Below are positions 7,796 through 17,922 of a DNA stretch of 50,328 nt, piece after piece. Source of the DNA: a virus; the IMG/VR virus record IMGVR_UViG_3300022888_000001, positions 1 to 50,328 of that record. One strand, written 5' to 3'. A model generated the notes under the pieces. It was not told the DNA's origin, did not search any database, and saw only the letters and a list, made by a program, of their open reading frames with translations. The translations under genes were made by a program, and so were the position numbers. Every line of letters starts with the position of its first letter. Positions within the stretch are counted from its first letter, which is position 1.

Positions 7796-8457
7796 AGTAA
7801 TCGAACCCCGATTTTGTATGAAAGACTGTATGTTTGCTTGTCTCCGCTCGTGTAATACCTGAAGACAACTTTGTGCTTGACCTTACCACGTTTCACTGGT
7901 AGCGTTTCGACATTGATATCCCATATAGGAGCTTCACCATAAATCAATGTGAGATTGCATCTTCCATCTTCTCCCGGCATTGGAATCCTTAAATCAAAGG
8001 CTACATTGGGCGATCGGTACGATGTTGCTTTTACCCCAAGACCTGCACCAAATATAATTTCACGACGCGCACTATTAATGTAACTCGCTGACCATCCCAA
8101 TGTAAAGATTTGATCATCGATTTTCTGAGCTTCTTTGTAATGGGTCCGGAATTCTGATTTGATCAGATAGAATGGAAGCAGATAGGTCAACCGTGCTTTG
8201 TGTTCAGAATATTCAATCCCATTCTCTCGCTCAACGGCACCCATCAAGGAGCATGAAAATTTATTAATCCCATACCGATCTTCTGATACATTGATCAGGA
8301 ACTCATTTGCAACGTACCAATCGAAAACATTAACATCATCTTGATTGGGAGTGCGAATCGAAATCTCTGTTTCCGAATCCAAAGAGCTTATTGAATAACA
8401 AATATTTGATACTGCAAGGAAAAGTATTGCTACCAACAATATCCTTTTAAATCCCAT
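7792..8457 (-). CDS. Predicted exported beta-rich protein
   Basis: 221 residues. Starting at the ATG at 8457 (AGGAG site 8 bases upstream; a GTG three codons earlier is possible) there is a typical signal peptide: basic FKR, hydrophobic ILLVAILFLAV, then a C-S region with likely cleavage after YS. The mature part alternates hydrophobic and polar residues with aromatic strand ends and finishes with a hydrophobic strand (SYKIGVRLL), which resembles a small outer-membrane barrel. First (most downstream) of six adjacent signal-peptide genes. Function unknown. Confidence 0.65.
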   Translation of the reverse strand: MGFKRILLVAILFLAVSNICYSISSLDSETEISIRTPNQDDVNVFDWYVANEFLINVSEDRYGINKFSCSLMGAVERENGIEYSEHKARLTYLLPFYLIKSEFRTHYKEAQKIDDQIFTLGWSASYINSARREIIFGAGLGVKATSYRSPNVAFDLRIPMPGEDGRCNLTLIYGEAPIWDINVETLPVKRGKVKHKVVFRYYTSGDKQTYSLSYKIGVRLL

Positions 8458-8543
8458 ATTATACACTCCTGTAAACTTAATGAATAAAGAACCTGTTCTA
8501 TCTGAAATGCAACCTTTATAACCATATAGTCAACCGGGTATCG

Positions 8544-8837
8544 TTACTCTTCATCCCGATACCACCGACCATCAGGATCATCTACAATCAGTCTCATCTC
8601 GAATTTTGAGTAACTTTTATACATCACAAAACATTCAGGGATGCTAGTACCTCGATATGAAAAAAGCGTCAGCACTCCATCAATAGAAACTCTTGCGGAT
8701 CCATTATCCTTCTGGTGCGAATTTACATACATCTCATCGGTGATATCGGCTGTCGGAATAATTAGATATACCGTAGTGTCATCTGCCAACGAAATTGAGA
8801 CAACCGCCAATATGAGTATCATTATAATTAGTTTCAT
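8544..8837 (-). CDS. Small predicted exported protein
   Basis: 97 residues: signal peptide MKLIIMILILAVVSISLA with likely cleavage before DD, then a short beta-rich domain with one cysteine and an acidic C-terminus (DGRWYRDEE). Not recognised. It lies in the run of signal-peptide genes after the tail fibre gene. Confidence 0.6.
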   Translation of the reverse strand: MKLIIMILILAVVSISLADDTTVYLIIPTADITDEMYVNSHQKDNGSARVSIDGVLTLFSYRGTSIPECFVMYKSYSKFEMRLIVDDPDGRWYRDEE

Positions 8838-8846
8838 TGCGTATCC

Positions 8847-9698
8847 TTATGGATTTGATGGAACGTCGAGTTCATAATCCGAATTGTCCATGTTATTGAG
8901 AGTGCAATCATAAGAATTGGTTGACATGTCATAAACCTTTGCTCCTGTTCCCCCTTCTGTACCATCACCATTTCTTAGCCAAACTAATAAGCTTGAAGAA
9001 CTAACATAATTACCAGAGTTCGATGATAAGTCAGTTGGATTTCCAGAATTATACAATGCAACCACCTCGCTCAATCCCAATGCGACACCTGTCCAAATAG
9101 CAATCTCGTCAGCATTGCCTCCCGAGAAACTAGAAGTTCCGTCGCCACGAGTAGATACCTTGACAGAAGACATACCACCATAGCCAGTAACAACAGCAGA
9201 TGTGCCTTTTGAAGATCCATCAACGAAACCTTCAAAAGTCTCTGCGCTCTTGTTCCAGCTCATTACAAAGTGATGCCAAGCATTATCATCATAATCAGTA
9301 ACCAATCCAACAGTTTTCGATCTCATCCAGAACATAGACCCACCAACAGCTAAACCCCAATCAGTAGCGTAAGAAGGTGGGTTTGCATGAGATTGAGCCA
9401 TTAAGTAGTCGCCCTCGCCCACAGGAATTTTAGCCCACATCTGAACAGTAAAGTCGGATGTACCTGACAGATCTAAAGTTAATGTTACGATGTCACCAAA
9501 GTCATCTATCGAGTCGAAGTTCAAAGAGTACTCATTTACAAATGCCAACGATGACCCAACAACAACATCCTGATATGCCCCGTTCGCAACCACAACATCA
9601 AATGACTTCGAGTTATCAATTACAATATCTCGATATTGAGCCGTCGCTGTGATCGGCAGGAATAGTGCAAGGATCAGTATTAGGTTAAGATATCGCAT
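8847..9698 (-). CDS. Exported LamG/concanavalin-A-like domain protein
   Basis: 283 residues. Signal peptide MRYLNLILILALFLPITATA with predicted cleavage before QYRD. A laminin-G-like jelly roll spans ~55-215: LNFDSIDDFGDIV at its start, FTVQMWAKI, WHHFVMSWNKS and the DEIAIW strand are typical. The C-terminal part (LLVWLRNGDG...YDCTLNN) matches the second strand set of such domains. LamG domains bind carbohydrate and are common in phage fibres, but those lack signal peptides; this one has a textbook signal. Confidence 0.75.
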   Translation of the reverse strand: MRYLNLILILALFLPITATAQYRDIVIDNSKSFDVVVANGAYQDVVVGSSLAFVNEYSLNFDSIDDFGDIVTLTLDLSGTSDFTVQMWAKIPVGEGDYLMAQSHANPPSYATDWGLAVGGSMFWMRSKTVGLVTDYDDNAWHHFVMSWNKSAETFEGFVDGSSKGTSAVVTGYGGMSSVKVSTRGDGTSSFSGGNADEIAIWTGVALGLSEVVALYNSGNPTDLSSNSGNYVSSSSLLVWLRNGDGTEGGTGAKVYDMSTNSYDCTLNNMDNSDYELDVPSNP

Positions 9699-9699
9699 C

Positions 9700-10467
9700 T
9701 TATATCCTGTGCAAATTTATGTTCGCATGTTCATAGCTGAAGTTCTGCGTGTCTTGAGTATTCTTAATCTGAGTCCACACCCGATCACCAGCAGCGACCG
9801 TAATAAGTGCAGAAGATCCCGCGCCATTGTGGAGATTCGCGGTTGTGATAATTTCTATTGCAATCTCATCAATGTGGGTCGAATTGATCACGCCTTCAAT
9901 CTTGTACTCTTTAGATGGTTGCGCTCCGCTACTACCAGAAAAACTCATGTTCATAAGATATCTCCCCGCAGCAGTAGCCCCGGCAAGGAGGTAATCACCC
10001 TCGTCCCATGTGCAAGCCTCATCGCCGACGTAGGCGATTGCGACGGTGAAATTGTTCGCATCAACGTATGTGACAACAGATGATCCCATGTGATTCACGG
10101 ATTGAACATTCACGTAATCACCAGATATCAGACCATGATCTGTATCCGCAATATTAATCGCAGTCCCACCCGAGTTTGTTATGGCTCCTGATCCATTAGA
10201 TCCAGCGACAAATGTCCAATCACACAGTTCGCCAGCCTCAAGAACACCATTGACCGCATAGTATTGGTTAGCTATTGCGACCGTCAATTCGCCCGATGAT
10301 TCATACATCCACATCTCGCCATGACATGCTTGATTGCCGGTAACATGTAGCGCACCAGCAATATTCACATCCCCGGGGAGATCAACATCATTGTTAGCAT
10401 CAGCACCGCCAATGGTCTGCCCGAAACAAATTATCGGGATTAGCAGTATTAAGAGTAATTTATTCAT
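9700..10467 (-). CDS. Exported fibre-like protein with FCCH-like and TNF/C1q-like domains
   Basis: 255 residues. Signal peptide MNKLLLILLIPIICFG with cleavage before QTIGG. Residues ~95-165 look like the small 'HGL..GDYVNV...V.Y.DANNFTV' beta-barrel seen in phage fibres (FCCH-like). The last ~90 residues (GRYLMNMSFSG...AAGDRVWTQIKN...INLHRI) resemble the TNF/C1q jelly-roll tip of trimeric fibres. Adjacent to other fibre genes, so it is probably a fibre or display protein, but the signal peptide is unexpected. Confidence 0.7.
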   Translation of the reverse strand: MNKLLLILLIPIICFGQTIGGADANNDVDLPGDVNIAGALHVTGNQACHGEMWMYESSGELTVAIANQYYAVNGVLEAGELCDWTFVAGSNGSGAITNSGGTAINIADTDHGLISGDYVNVQSVNHMGSSVVTYVDANNFTVAIAYVGDEACTWDEGDYLLAGATAAGRYLMNMSFSGSSGAQPSKEYKIEGVINSTHIDEIAIEIITTANLHNGAGSSALITVAAGDRVWTQIKNTQDTQNFSYEHANINLHRI

Positions 10468-10475
10468 CTCATCCC

Positions 10476-11474
10476 CTAATCGTTATCGTTATCTGACCGA
10501 TACCTCTCGACCCAAGCTGCACCAGTCCACCGGAATGAAATGACATCATTAATCCCTAAAGCGAAGCTCACATCACCTGCCATCTCAAGGGTTGTCCCGG
10601 CAACAGTAGTTTCATCCTGAAGCGTGATAGTGTTCGCGTCGTCAAGCCCGATCAATTCAATCACCTGACCTGCTGCAACTCCAGCGACAATTGTTGGAGT
10701 AGATGTCATTGTTACCGCTCCACCAGAACCTCCAATAAACTCAAGTTCATGCGTAGAGATGATGGTCTCAGCAGCGAGATACAGGCTGTCTGTCGGAGGG
10801 GTAGATATGTACTTGCCCACATTATAGATGTCAGTAAAGTGCGATGTTCCATTGTTCCTGATATCACCAGTGACATGAAGGATAGTGTTTATATCAACCC
10901 GCGAGCTATCAAACGCACCCGCGCCATCGTAGGCAGTATATATCTCAATCAGTCCGGAGTTCCCGACCTTAAACTGATAAGACAACTCTCCTAATGCGAC
11001 CGAACCGCCAGCCTGAGTCAACGTGTCCATGTTGGCAAGAGCGATATTAGACCCCGGTACAATATCGAGCAATCCCATCACTAGATCAGATCCGGTGACC
11101 AATTCATCCGAAGCATTGATCTTGATCATATCAAGCCAAGCATCATCTGCATTGTTGTAGGCTTGCAGATAAACATCATTAGCCATCTGCAGATTGCTGG
11201 CGAGATATACAATTCCGGTAGTGTCAACAGAGAACATCGTTGTCCCGTTGACATTCACTTGCAAGATATTAAGCTCTGTACCGGGATCGATTCTGACCGT
11301 ATCACCATCAGAGACGAGATACAGCGTTCCGTCGATCGTTAATGGATTACCGAGGTGAACGAGATGGCCATTACCTCCTCGACCATACCTGAGCTGCTGA
11401 CCTCGCTGTGCAAATCCGGTCGACGCTATTATCACCAACAGGAGAATGATTGTCCAAATTCTTAATGAGCGCAT
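10476..11474 (-). CDS. Exported beta-helix-like fibre protein
   Basis: 332 residues from the ATG at 11474 (GGAG site six bases upstream). The N-terminus is a long signal peptide (MRSLRIWTIILLLVIIASTGFA) with cleavage before QRGQQ. The mature protein is rich in Asn, Asp, Thr and Gly with short repeated strand patterns (LYLVSDGDTVRID, LYLAAET, VYLAS), typical of beta-helical tail fibres, and its end (VISFRWTGAAWVERYRS) is a usual fibre-tip motif. Overlaps the upstream gene by 13 bases. Confidence 0.7.
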   Translation of the reverse strand: MRSLRIWTIILLLVIIASTGFAQRGQQLRYGRGGNGHLVHLGNPLTIDGTLYLVSDGDTVRIDPGTELNILQVNVNGTTMFSVDTTGIVYLASNLQMANDVYLQAYNNADDAWLDMIKINASDELVTGSDLVMGLLDIVPGSNIALANMDTLTQAGGSVALGELSYQFKVGNSGLIEIYTAYDGAGAFDSSRVDINTILHVTGDIRNNGTSHFTDIYNVGKYISTPPTDSLYLAAETIISTHELEFIGGSGGAVTMTSTPTIVAGVAAGQVIELIGLDDANTITLQDETTVAGTTLEMAGDVSFALGINDVISFRWTGAAWVERYRSDNDND

Positions 11475-12190
11475 ACTACTCTCCACTTGTAGATTGGTGT
11501 CTCGCGCATGTCGTCAACGGATTCAATTGTGATATCAATAATCCCCGATGGCGGGATCTTGATATTGTATATCCACCATGCCCCGATCATTCTTGCTGTT
11601 GAGATAGGACCGATAAGCTCTTCATATGTCCATATCCCATAATCCTCTGAATTCCACTTTCCGTCCTGAGCCACGACATTTGAGGTATCTGCGAACCATG
11701 CAGAGTAAGAATTATCAGAGTCATCAACATTGAGCATATACTGAACTATTATTTTGGCAAATCCAACACTATCAGGAATAGCACTATCAGGGTCATCAGG
11801 AAGGATGTACTCCCCGTATCCAGTAACAGTCCCGTCGACATAAGAGTTCGAGTCAGCCCGAAGCCATAGCCAGCACATTGTTGGATCTTGCCATGTCACT
11901 GAATCAAATTTTGTCCAATTAGGATAAGTACCCATAGAATCAGCATCCAGCCATCCAACATTAAGCGGTCCGGTTGTCATAATCGAATCGAACCCGGTTG
12001 AATCGACACCTCCGGCAGGACTGATTGTATCTTGCCCCTCAAAATAAAAATAGGAGTGTTCACCACCCATCATGAAGGCTTCGCGGTACTCGGTAACATT
12101 CGGATTTTTAACCGGAGTCGCGGAATCGGAGATCGAGGAGACCAGCATCAATGCCACGAATATTGTTAATGTTAAAATCAGTCTTTTCAT
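11462..12190 (-). CDS. Exported hypothetical protein in the fibre cluster
   Basis: 242 residues. Signal peptide MKRLILTLTIFVALMLVSSISDS, cleavage probably near SA-TP. The mature part is acidic, Asp/Ser/Trp-rich and beta-like. No known domain recognised. It directly follows the 519-residue fibre gene and is the first of six signal-peptide genes in transcription order. Confidence 0.6.
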   Translation of the reverse strand: MKRLILTLTIFVALMLVSSISDSATPVKNPNVTEYREAFMMGGEHSYFYFEGQDTISPAGGVDSTGFDSIMTTGPLNVGWLDADSMGTYPNWTKFDSVTWQDPTMCWLWLRADSNSYVDGTVTGYGEYILPDDPDSAIPDSVGFAKIIVQYMLNVDDSDNSYSAWFADTSNVVAQDGKWNSEDYGIWTYEELIGPISTARMIGAWWIYNIKIPPSGIIDITIESVDDMRETPIYKWRVVCAH

Positions 12191-13750
12191 TTAGTACACC
12201 TCGATGTTTTTCACAATTTCCAATGAAACTGCGTCTTCTAAAAATGTTAATGATCCCGGAGTCGGATCGGAGTTCCATATCAAGATTTCAAGCTCGTATC
12301 GAGTCCCAACGGTAAGCCCTGATGAAACATCAATTTCAAGCACAACATCCTCGTAACTTGCGTTTGTTGTTGATCCAGTTGCGTTTTTCCCGGACACCTC
12401 GGACCCGCCTCTGGTGGTAAGAGATCCCTTCACATATCCAGTGTCAGCATCAATTTTTATCGCACACGTTATAATAAGTGTTTGATATCCGGTTCGATGC
12501 TTGTACATAATCCGTTTTTTTACAATTGGAGTTACATCGCTTTGCTTAAAATCAGCAGCACTAAACTCGGCAGCCACAGCATCGTCAGCCGTTCCCGCTT
12601 GATAAGATGGATTTGAAAGAGTTTCGTATTGAACCAGCTCATCACCAAGATCATCTCTATCTGGAGGGATTTGACCTTGACCCCAAATGTTTGAGAATAC
12701 TGGATCACTTGAATACTTGACGTTGCTATCATCAACAGCAACAAACACAAAGTAAAGATCCGATACAGTCTCGAAATCAAAGGCATTTCCCTCACCGCTT
12801 CTTATCAATATCCGGTTATAATTGTCGCGCAGATAATCCAACTCGGCAGCGGTTATTGATCCAACAGAAACATTCGGCTGACTTTCACCGCTGAATATTT
12901 CCCAACGAGTAGGGTTGCCTTGATTCGTGACATCCATCTCAAAACCGAGTCGGAGTCTTGTTGAAACGATCCTATTTACACCTCTGATCTGTCGCTGTAT
13001 CGTCACACTTCCACTTACAACCGGAGATCCAGTGAATGTACCTCCGCCCTCAAGGTTCGTTACGCGAGTATTAAGAGCATCAAATTCGTCAAATCGCACA
13101 GCTTCTTTTGTCAATGTTGCTGCAGCGAGTCCTGTGATGACGATATCATTGCCATCTTTATCTTGAATGTCAATAGATCCCGCGATGAATCTGAATATCC
13201 GGTTCGCGCTCTTGGCAGCATTAGCAGCCTGAATACTCAATACGGTCGTTGTCGACGTGACTATATGAAATACAGTATCATCAGATCCGGGCTTGACCAT
13301 CATTGCAGGATGCTCATTACCGGATGTGTCTGCTTTGTGATTAGACCCATCAAGATTCTGGATCGTGTTGTCCGGGGCATTGATTACTTTTGCTGTCAAT
13401 GTCTGTGTCTCATCAACGCCAACGAGCGCAGTAGCAGATCCATGAGTCGTTGTGTCAGCGATGTGAGTCTCGAGATCCGTTGCTGTTTTAATATCAGCAA
13501 GCATCAAATTGTCTTGAATGATGGTTTCTGTTGTGCCACCATCAGAAGATTTGACTATTTTATATATTACCGTTGGGTCCCATATGTTTGTGTCATCAAT
13601 GTCGTATGTAAAACCGTACTGATTTACAGAGAATGCGCCAACGACATGATTCGGGACATCATCAAGCCATGCCTCGCTCGACCTGAATAAGTGAACAGCG
13701 TAACCCGTTAGCTCTGTTGAACTGAATATCTTTTTTACATTGGTAGCCAT
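12191..13750 (-). CDS. Tail fibre or baseplate protein
   Basis: 519 residues, no signal peptide. N-terminal ~75 residues look like the beta domain that attaches phage fibres to the tail (GAFSVNQYGFTYDIDD, VIYKIVKSSDGG). A short helix-rich stretch (~90-120 and ~220-235 'RFDEFDALNTRVTNLEGG') is a trimeric coiled coil. The C-terminal ~280 residues are beta-rich. It follows the tail hub genes in the usual place for a fibre or upper baseplate protein. Confidence 0.7.
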   Translation of the reverse strand: MATNVKKIFSSTELTGYAVHLFRSSEAWLDDVPNHVVGAFSVNQYGFTYDIDDTNIWDPTVIYKIVKSSDGGTTETIIQDNLMLADIKTATDLETHIADTTTHGSATALVGVDETQTLTAKVINAPDNTIQNLDGSNHKADTSGNEHPAMMVKPGSDDTVFHIVTSTTTVLSIQAANAAKSANRIFRFIAGSIDIQDKDGNDIVITGLAAATLTKEAVRFDEFDALNTRVTNLEGGGTFTGSPVVSGSVTIQRQIRGVNRIVSTRLRLGFEMDVTNQGNPTRWEIFSGESQPNVSVGSITAAELDYLRDNYNRILIRSGEGNAFDFETVSDLYFVFVAVDDSNVKYSSDPVFSNIWGQGQIPPDRDDLGDELVQYETLSNPSYQAGTADDAVAAEFSAADFKQSDVTPIVKKRIMYKHRTGYQTLIITCAIKIDADTGYVKGSLTTRGGSEVSGKNATGSTTNASYEDVVLEIDVSSGLTVGTRYELEILIWNSDPTPGSLTFLEDAVSLEIVKNIEVY

Positions 13751-13760
13751 CGTATATTCC

Positions 13761-14279
13761 TTAGAAAATTAACGGATAAATTGCATCAGCAAGAGCCGTA
13801 CCCGATCCGATCGCCCCTGAGATATCAGTCACCAATTCAACCCCAATAAATCTCACAGAAGGGGCATGCCCGAGATACATATTACCGGGAGATCCGAACC
13901 TCAACTCAGCGGAAGTATCATAAATCATATTATAAACATCTTCGACATCATCATGAGGCTGTATCCTTAACGGAAGTGTTGATAAATTGCAAACGCTGAT
14001 AAAAGCTCGCAATCGATTTGCAACATCAGCATCGATGTGACCCCACCCCAAAGTGAGAATTGGTCTCCATCCATCCTGAGTATTGATTACGCGATTCTTC
14101 ATATTTCCATTTTCATCCCACTCAATCACTGTTTTTGATGTTGGCCCACCATCAAATCTTTCTGCGCGAAAGGTCAGGTCTATCGTAGCAGGATGAGGAA
14201 ATTCATAATTACCAGCCCACCAAGCATGATGAAACTGGATTTGTCCTGCGCCACCTAAAGCATAATTCGGATATGCCAC
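13761..14279 (-). CDS. Tail protein, distal-tail region
   Basis: 172 residues, beta-rich with no signal peptide or coiled coil. Segments such as WRPILTLGWGHID and TLPLRIQPHDDVEDVY resemble small siphovirus tail-tip components. Lies between the 636-residue hub-like gene and the fibre gene, sharing the ATGA/TAATG-type junction with the former. Family not identified with confidence. Confidence 0.6.
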   Translation of the reverse strand: MAYPNYALGGAGQIQFHHAWWAGNYEFPHPATIDLTFRAERFDGGPTSKTVIEWDENGNMKNRVINTQDGWRPILTLGWGHIDADVANRLRAFISVCNLSTLPLRIQPHDDVEDVYNMIYDTSAELRFGSPGNMYLGHAPSVRFIGVELVTDISGAIGSGTALADAIYPLIF

Positions 14280-16189
14280 TATGAAGCCCTCGATCGAGTC
14301 ACGCTAATAATCACATTACTCTCTCTCACTTGTACACTCCTCACGATAGCAGGTTCACCCGATATCCCGCCCCAAGTGACTCTATCAAGTAAATTGATGG
14401 AGACATTATTTGTGTTACGGTCAGCCACGATCTCCCACTGATCCTCTTTCTCTGCAAAGTACGAATTAATATAGTAATTTTCAAGCATTGTATTAAATGC
14501 TTCATTTGCTATGATCTCAGATCTAACAACAGGAGATTCATTTCCGTAGTTATCTTTCACTTTCCTTGAGAATGATTCAATATCTGTAATCGTTTTCACC
14601 GCGACATTGTTAAAGAAATCCCGGGAAACAATGTTGATTTTCTTGTCATCGTCAATATAGAAAACCGAATTAGTGAGCTTACAGATCTCAACCAATATCT
14701 TTGTAATTCTCGTATTCAGGAATTCAAACGATATCTCCTCAATGACGATCGATCCCGTGAAAATTACTTTCCTGTTTCTTAAACTATATATCCCGTTTGC
14801 ATCCTGATACGTAATATATTCATCTTGAGGAAAGTGGTCAGTTTGTGGAGAAACCACAGGAAAATAACCTTCTGAATAAGGAATCAAATCTCCGTTTGGA
14901 TCTCTACTGGATCTCGGGAACGTGACTGATTTATATAGATCAGCACTAGGATACTCTCCAAAGATCAGATTTCGCGATTCGGTATCTGATTGATCATACC
15001 GATCAGACAAATCACCCGTTACTGGATCATATACATACCACTGAACCTGATACCTCAGATCGTATGTGTTACCTGTTTGCCCTCTAGTCGACCACATCTG
15101 GAGAATGATAATGCGATCTTCGATACTAAAAACCCGATTTGACCAGAATCGTCCGAGTTGCTCTTCATTGATCCCGGAATAATCGTAAACATCACCAGTG
15201 AACTCTAATCTCTCAATATCCTCGATATCAAACTGAGACACAACCCGACCGAGATAAGCAATCTTAATTGATGTGGGAGTCGAGTTCTGAACCCCGTCCT
15301 CATAACTCCAGAGTAATGAAAATAATTCTGTACTTTCACCGATATCCATTGGAATAAAATGAGCATAACGCATCTGTCGATCGTCGAGCGGTATCGCTAC
15401 CGCAAACTCACTCGTGATGGTACCGAGATCGATAGATCCAATAGAGTATCCCGGCTTGGTAATGTTGATCTGTGTCAATAGTTCTGAGATGACATCCGTC
15501 AAATTTACATTAAACAATGTACCTGTCTTTTTCCCATCATGCATTATCTTGCGATAAACAGAATTGCTGAAAGATGATCCGCGCAATAGGAGTTCAAATC
15601 CGGTCGATCCATTGTTTTCAGACTGAAATATTCCATCAGAAAACAAAGATCTCGTATCAAATATTGATGCTTTATTATATCCGGTCCGTCTCGGCAAATC
15701 ATCGTTCCAATCGTTCTCGTATATGCCCGGAGTCGCTATATATTCATATTCCAGATCCGACTCATCAACATCCTCAGTGTCGAGATCATCTAAAAGATTC
15801 TCCTCCTTCTGGTACCGATACAGCGACTCACCCTCCGTACCGTCGATGATTCTACCTGCGAGTAATTGATTAATTTCCGCAATCCATCCTGAAGCGCGGA
15901 AGGAGATCGTGCCACTTTTTTCATCGTGGCTGATATCGCGATCTACAATCCCTTCAAATATCCTCACATCACCAGAATAGATCCTTACCGCATCTCCCCG
16001 TGTGATTTCCCAATCACCCTCAGCCCTGAATCTCGGCTCTGTATTCGTGTCAATTCTCAGAGTCGCTTTAGATGCCTGAAATTCAAATAAGCGAAGTTGA
16101 TTTTCAACCTGATTGACTACGATCGGAGATTGACCGGGAGAGTACGACATATTTCGCCACTCACCTGATTTATATATCTGCGGACGCAT
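14279..16189 (-). CDS. Tail tip/baseplate hub-like protein
   Basis: 636 residues. The first ~110 residues (FQASKATLRIDTNTEPRF...GDAVRIYSGDVRIFEGIVDRDIS...ISFRASGW, read as separate motifs) match the N-terminal hub domains (gp27/late-control-D/Gp37-like) of tail-associated proteins. A later region (~490-636) with ITKILVEICKLTNSVFYID and repeated short strands resembles the second hub barrel. It directly follows the tape-measure gene, the normal place for a tail-tip hub. No lysozyme or peptidase domain is visible. Confidence 0.7.
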   Translation of the reverse strand: MRPQIYKSGEWRNMSYSPGQSPIVVNQVENQLRLFEFQASKATLRIDTNTEPRFRAEGDWEITRGDAVRIYSGDVRIFEGIVDRDISHDEKSGTISFRASGWIAEINQLLAGRIIDGTEGESLYRYQKEENLLDDLDTEDVDESDLEYEYIATPGIYENDWNDDLPRRTGYNKASIFDTRSLFSDGIFQSENNGSTGFELLLRGSSFSNSVYRKIMHDGKKTGTLFNVNLTDVISELLTQINITKPGYSIGSIDLGTITSEFAVAIPLDDRQMRYAHFIPMDIGESTELFSLLWSYEDGVQNSTPTSIKIAYLGRVVSQFDIEDIERLEFTGDVYDYSGINEEQLGRFWSNRVFSIEDRIIILQMWSTRGQTGNTYDLRYQVQWYVYDPVTGDLSDRYDQSDTESRNLIFGEYPSADLYKSVTFPRSSRDPNGDLIPYSEGYFPVVSPQTDHFPQDEYITYQDANGIYSLRNRKVIFTGSIVIEEISFEFLNTRITKILVEICKLTNSVFYIDDDKKINIVSRDFFNNVAVKTITDIESFSRKVKDNYGNESPVVRSEIIANEAFNTMLENYYINSYFAEKEDQWEIVADRNTNNVSINLLDRVTWGGISGEPAIVRSVQVRESNVIISVTRSRAS

Positions 16190-17922
16190 CAGGCTTGGTT
16201 CCTTGAATCGAAAGCATCCTCGGATTGAATATATGTTCTAAGCTGATACCCGTCAATAGTGACATTGATGGATGGCTGATCAACATTGATGTTAGGGGAG
16301 ATACTTTCGGACCCACCGAATCCAGTCTGTTGCGATCCACTATCTCCGCCCAATCCAGCATCAGAAAATCTATTCCCTGTACTAAACCTTCGATCTGTGT
16401 TAAGAGGAGAAAACCCTGATTGAGATCCTAACGCAAGCGCGATCGGTGCGCCACCACCAAAGATTAGACTGATAGCTGCAAAGATAGCATATTTCGCAAT
16501 CAAATCAGCAACCATTTGAGCTAACATTGATCCGAATGACTTTAAGACCTCATCGAATGACTTAATCGTTCCGGTGGCCCATCCAGCGAAAACGCTTGAT
16601 AATGAATTGGCAGCCTGAACACCGAAAGAGAGCATCGATTGAAAAGTTACAATACTTCTTTCCCCGATATCATCTACCTGATTAGAAATAATAGTGAGTG
16701 CATCATTAAGAGGTCTGAGTTGTTCCGGTGCATTGTCGAGATTCTTGAATGCAAATATTCCTGTGAAGTCTTTTATCTTCGGGACAACAAACGTGTCCTC
16801 AAGCGAGAAATCATCACCTTTTTTCTTTATATCATCAATTGCTTTTCCAGCTTCATTGAGCTTTTCTTCGAGTCCACCCGATACACCAATAGCATCACCA
16901 ACGGCAGAATCATAGATCCTTATCGATTCTGAAGCATCAATAAATCCAGAATCCAATTTAGCCAGTGCCTCGTCAACCCCGCCATGAATTTTGATTGACT
17001 TATCAGCCATTTTAGACTCTTCAGCGATGGCAGCAGACAAGTCGTAAACTTCATTAGTTATCGGAGGAAGGATGGCAACAGCTTCAGCGACAGCGTTTTT
17101 CCAGTTACTAAGTTTATTAACACTCGCATCGAGCCTCTCGTTGAGATTCTCGAATAAATCCGACAAACCAGAAACGCTCGTTGAGAATGATCCAGCAATA
17201 TACCCACCGACCAACTCCATTGTATCGCCAAACGTATTAAGCAACGCTTGACGCTTCCCTCCAAATGTTTCTCGCATTGCTCTGGCAGATCCACCGAATT
17301 GACTTTCAAGCTCGCCAAGTATCACACTTTGAGCTTTAGACATCTGATTCGTCTCAGCAAAGAATTTAATCATTTTCTTTTGCTCTTTGCTAAACGTAAT
17401 CCCGACTCGAGTCATCGCAGATATACCAGTAACGGGATCATTAAGAGCTTTGCCTAACTGGATTGCACTTTCTTTTAATCCCTGATTCATTGCAGTAGAT
17501 AAATCAAGGATTGCCTCTGTTGTCCTTTCAAAAACATCGCTTTTGATATTCTTGAAAGTTAGCAGAAGTGCTTGCATTCCAATTGTAGCCTCATCCCCGA
17601 AGGTGGTTACTGACTGAAGATGAGTTGCCATATCTTGTAACTCGCGGGATGTTTCACCAGCGACATATCCGGTTGATTCAAGAGCTGCGTTTAATTGTCG
17701 AACGGCTTGCTCTTGAGTTTCGAATACAGAGATCGCTTTCTTCGCAAAATTAAGCGCACCAACAGCAATGATCGTCGCACCCGCTGCTTTAAAGAGGCTG
17801 GTCATCCGATCAGTAGATTTTTTAGTTAAGCTCTCAGCTCGCTTAAAGTCACGAGCCAACCCTTTTGTCGGGGCATCGATCTCAACCTTAGTTTTTCCTA
17901 ATGCTGGTAAATTATTAGGCAT
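16189..17922 (-). CDS. Tail length tape-measure protein
   Basis: 577 residues. N-terminal helices with an APTKGLARDFKRAE start, a hydrophobic segment near 46-64, the conserved block around FGDEATIGMQALLLTF and GLKESAIQLGKALNDPV (~105-165) and a hydrophobic stretch near the C-terminus (MVADLIAKYAIFAAISLIFGG) fit the PhageMin/TP901 tape-measure family. At ~0.15 nm per residue the tail would be about 85 nm (inference). It follows the two tail assembly chaperone frames and overlaps the second. Confidence 0.9.
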   Translation of the reverse strand: MPNNLPALGKTKVEIDAPTKGLARDFKRAESLTKKSTDRMTSLFKAAGATIIAVGALNFAKKAISVFETQEQAVRQLNAALESTGYVAGETSRELQDMATHLQSVTTFGDEATIGMQALLLTFKNIKSDVFERTTEAILDLSTAMNQGLKESAIQLGKALNDPVTGISAMTRVGITFSKEQKKMIKFFAETNQMSKAQSVILGELESQFGGSARAMRETFGGKRQALLNTFGDTMELVGGYIAGSFSTSVSGLSDLFENLNERLDASVNKLSNWKNAVAEAVAILPPITNEVYDLSAAIAEESKMADKSIKIHGGVDEALAKLDSGFIDASESIRIYDSAVGDAIGVSGGLEEKLNEAGKAIDDIKKKGDDFSLEDTFVVPKIKDFTGIFAFKNLDNAPEQLRPLNDALTIISNQVDDIGERSIVTFQSMLSFGVQAANSLSSVFAGWATGTIKSFDEVLKSFGSMLAQMVADLIAKYAIFAAISLIFGGGAPIALALGSQSGFSPLNTDRRFSTGNRFSDAGLGGDSGSQQTGFGGSESISPNINVDQPSINVTIDGYQLRTYIQSEDAFDSRNQA

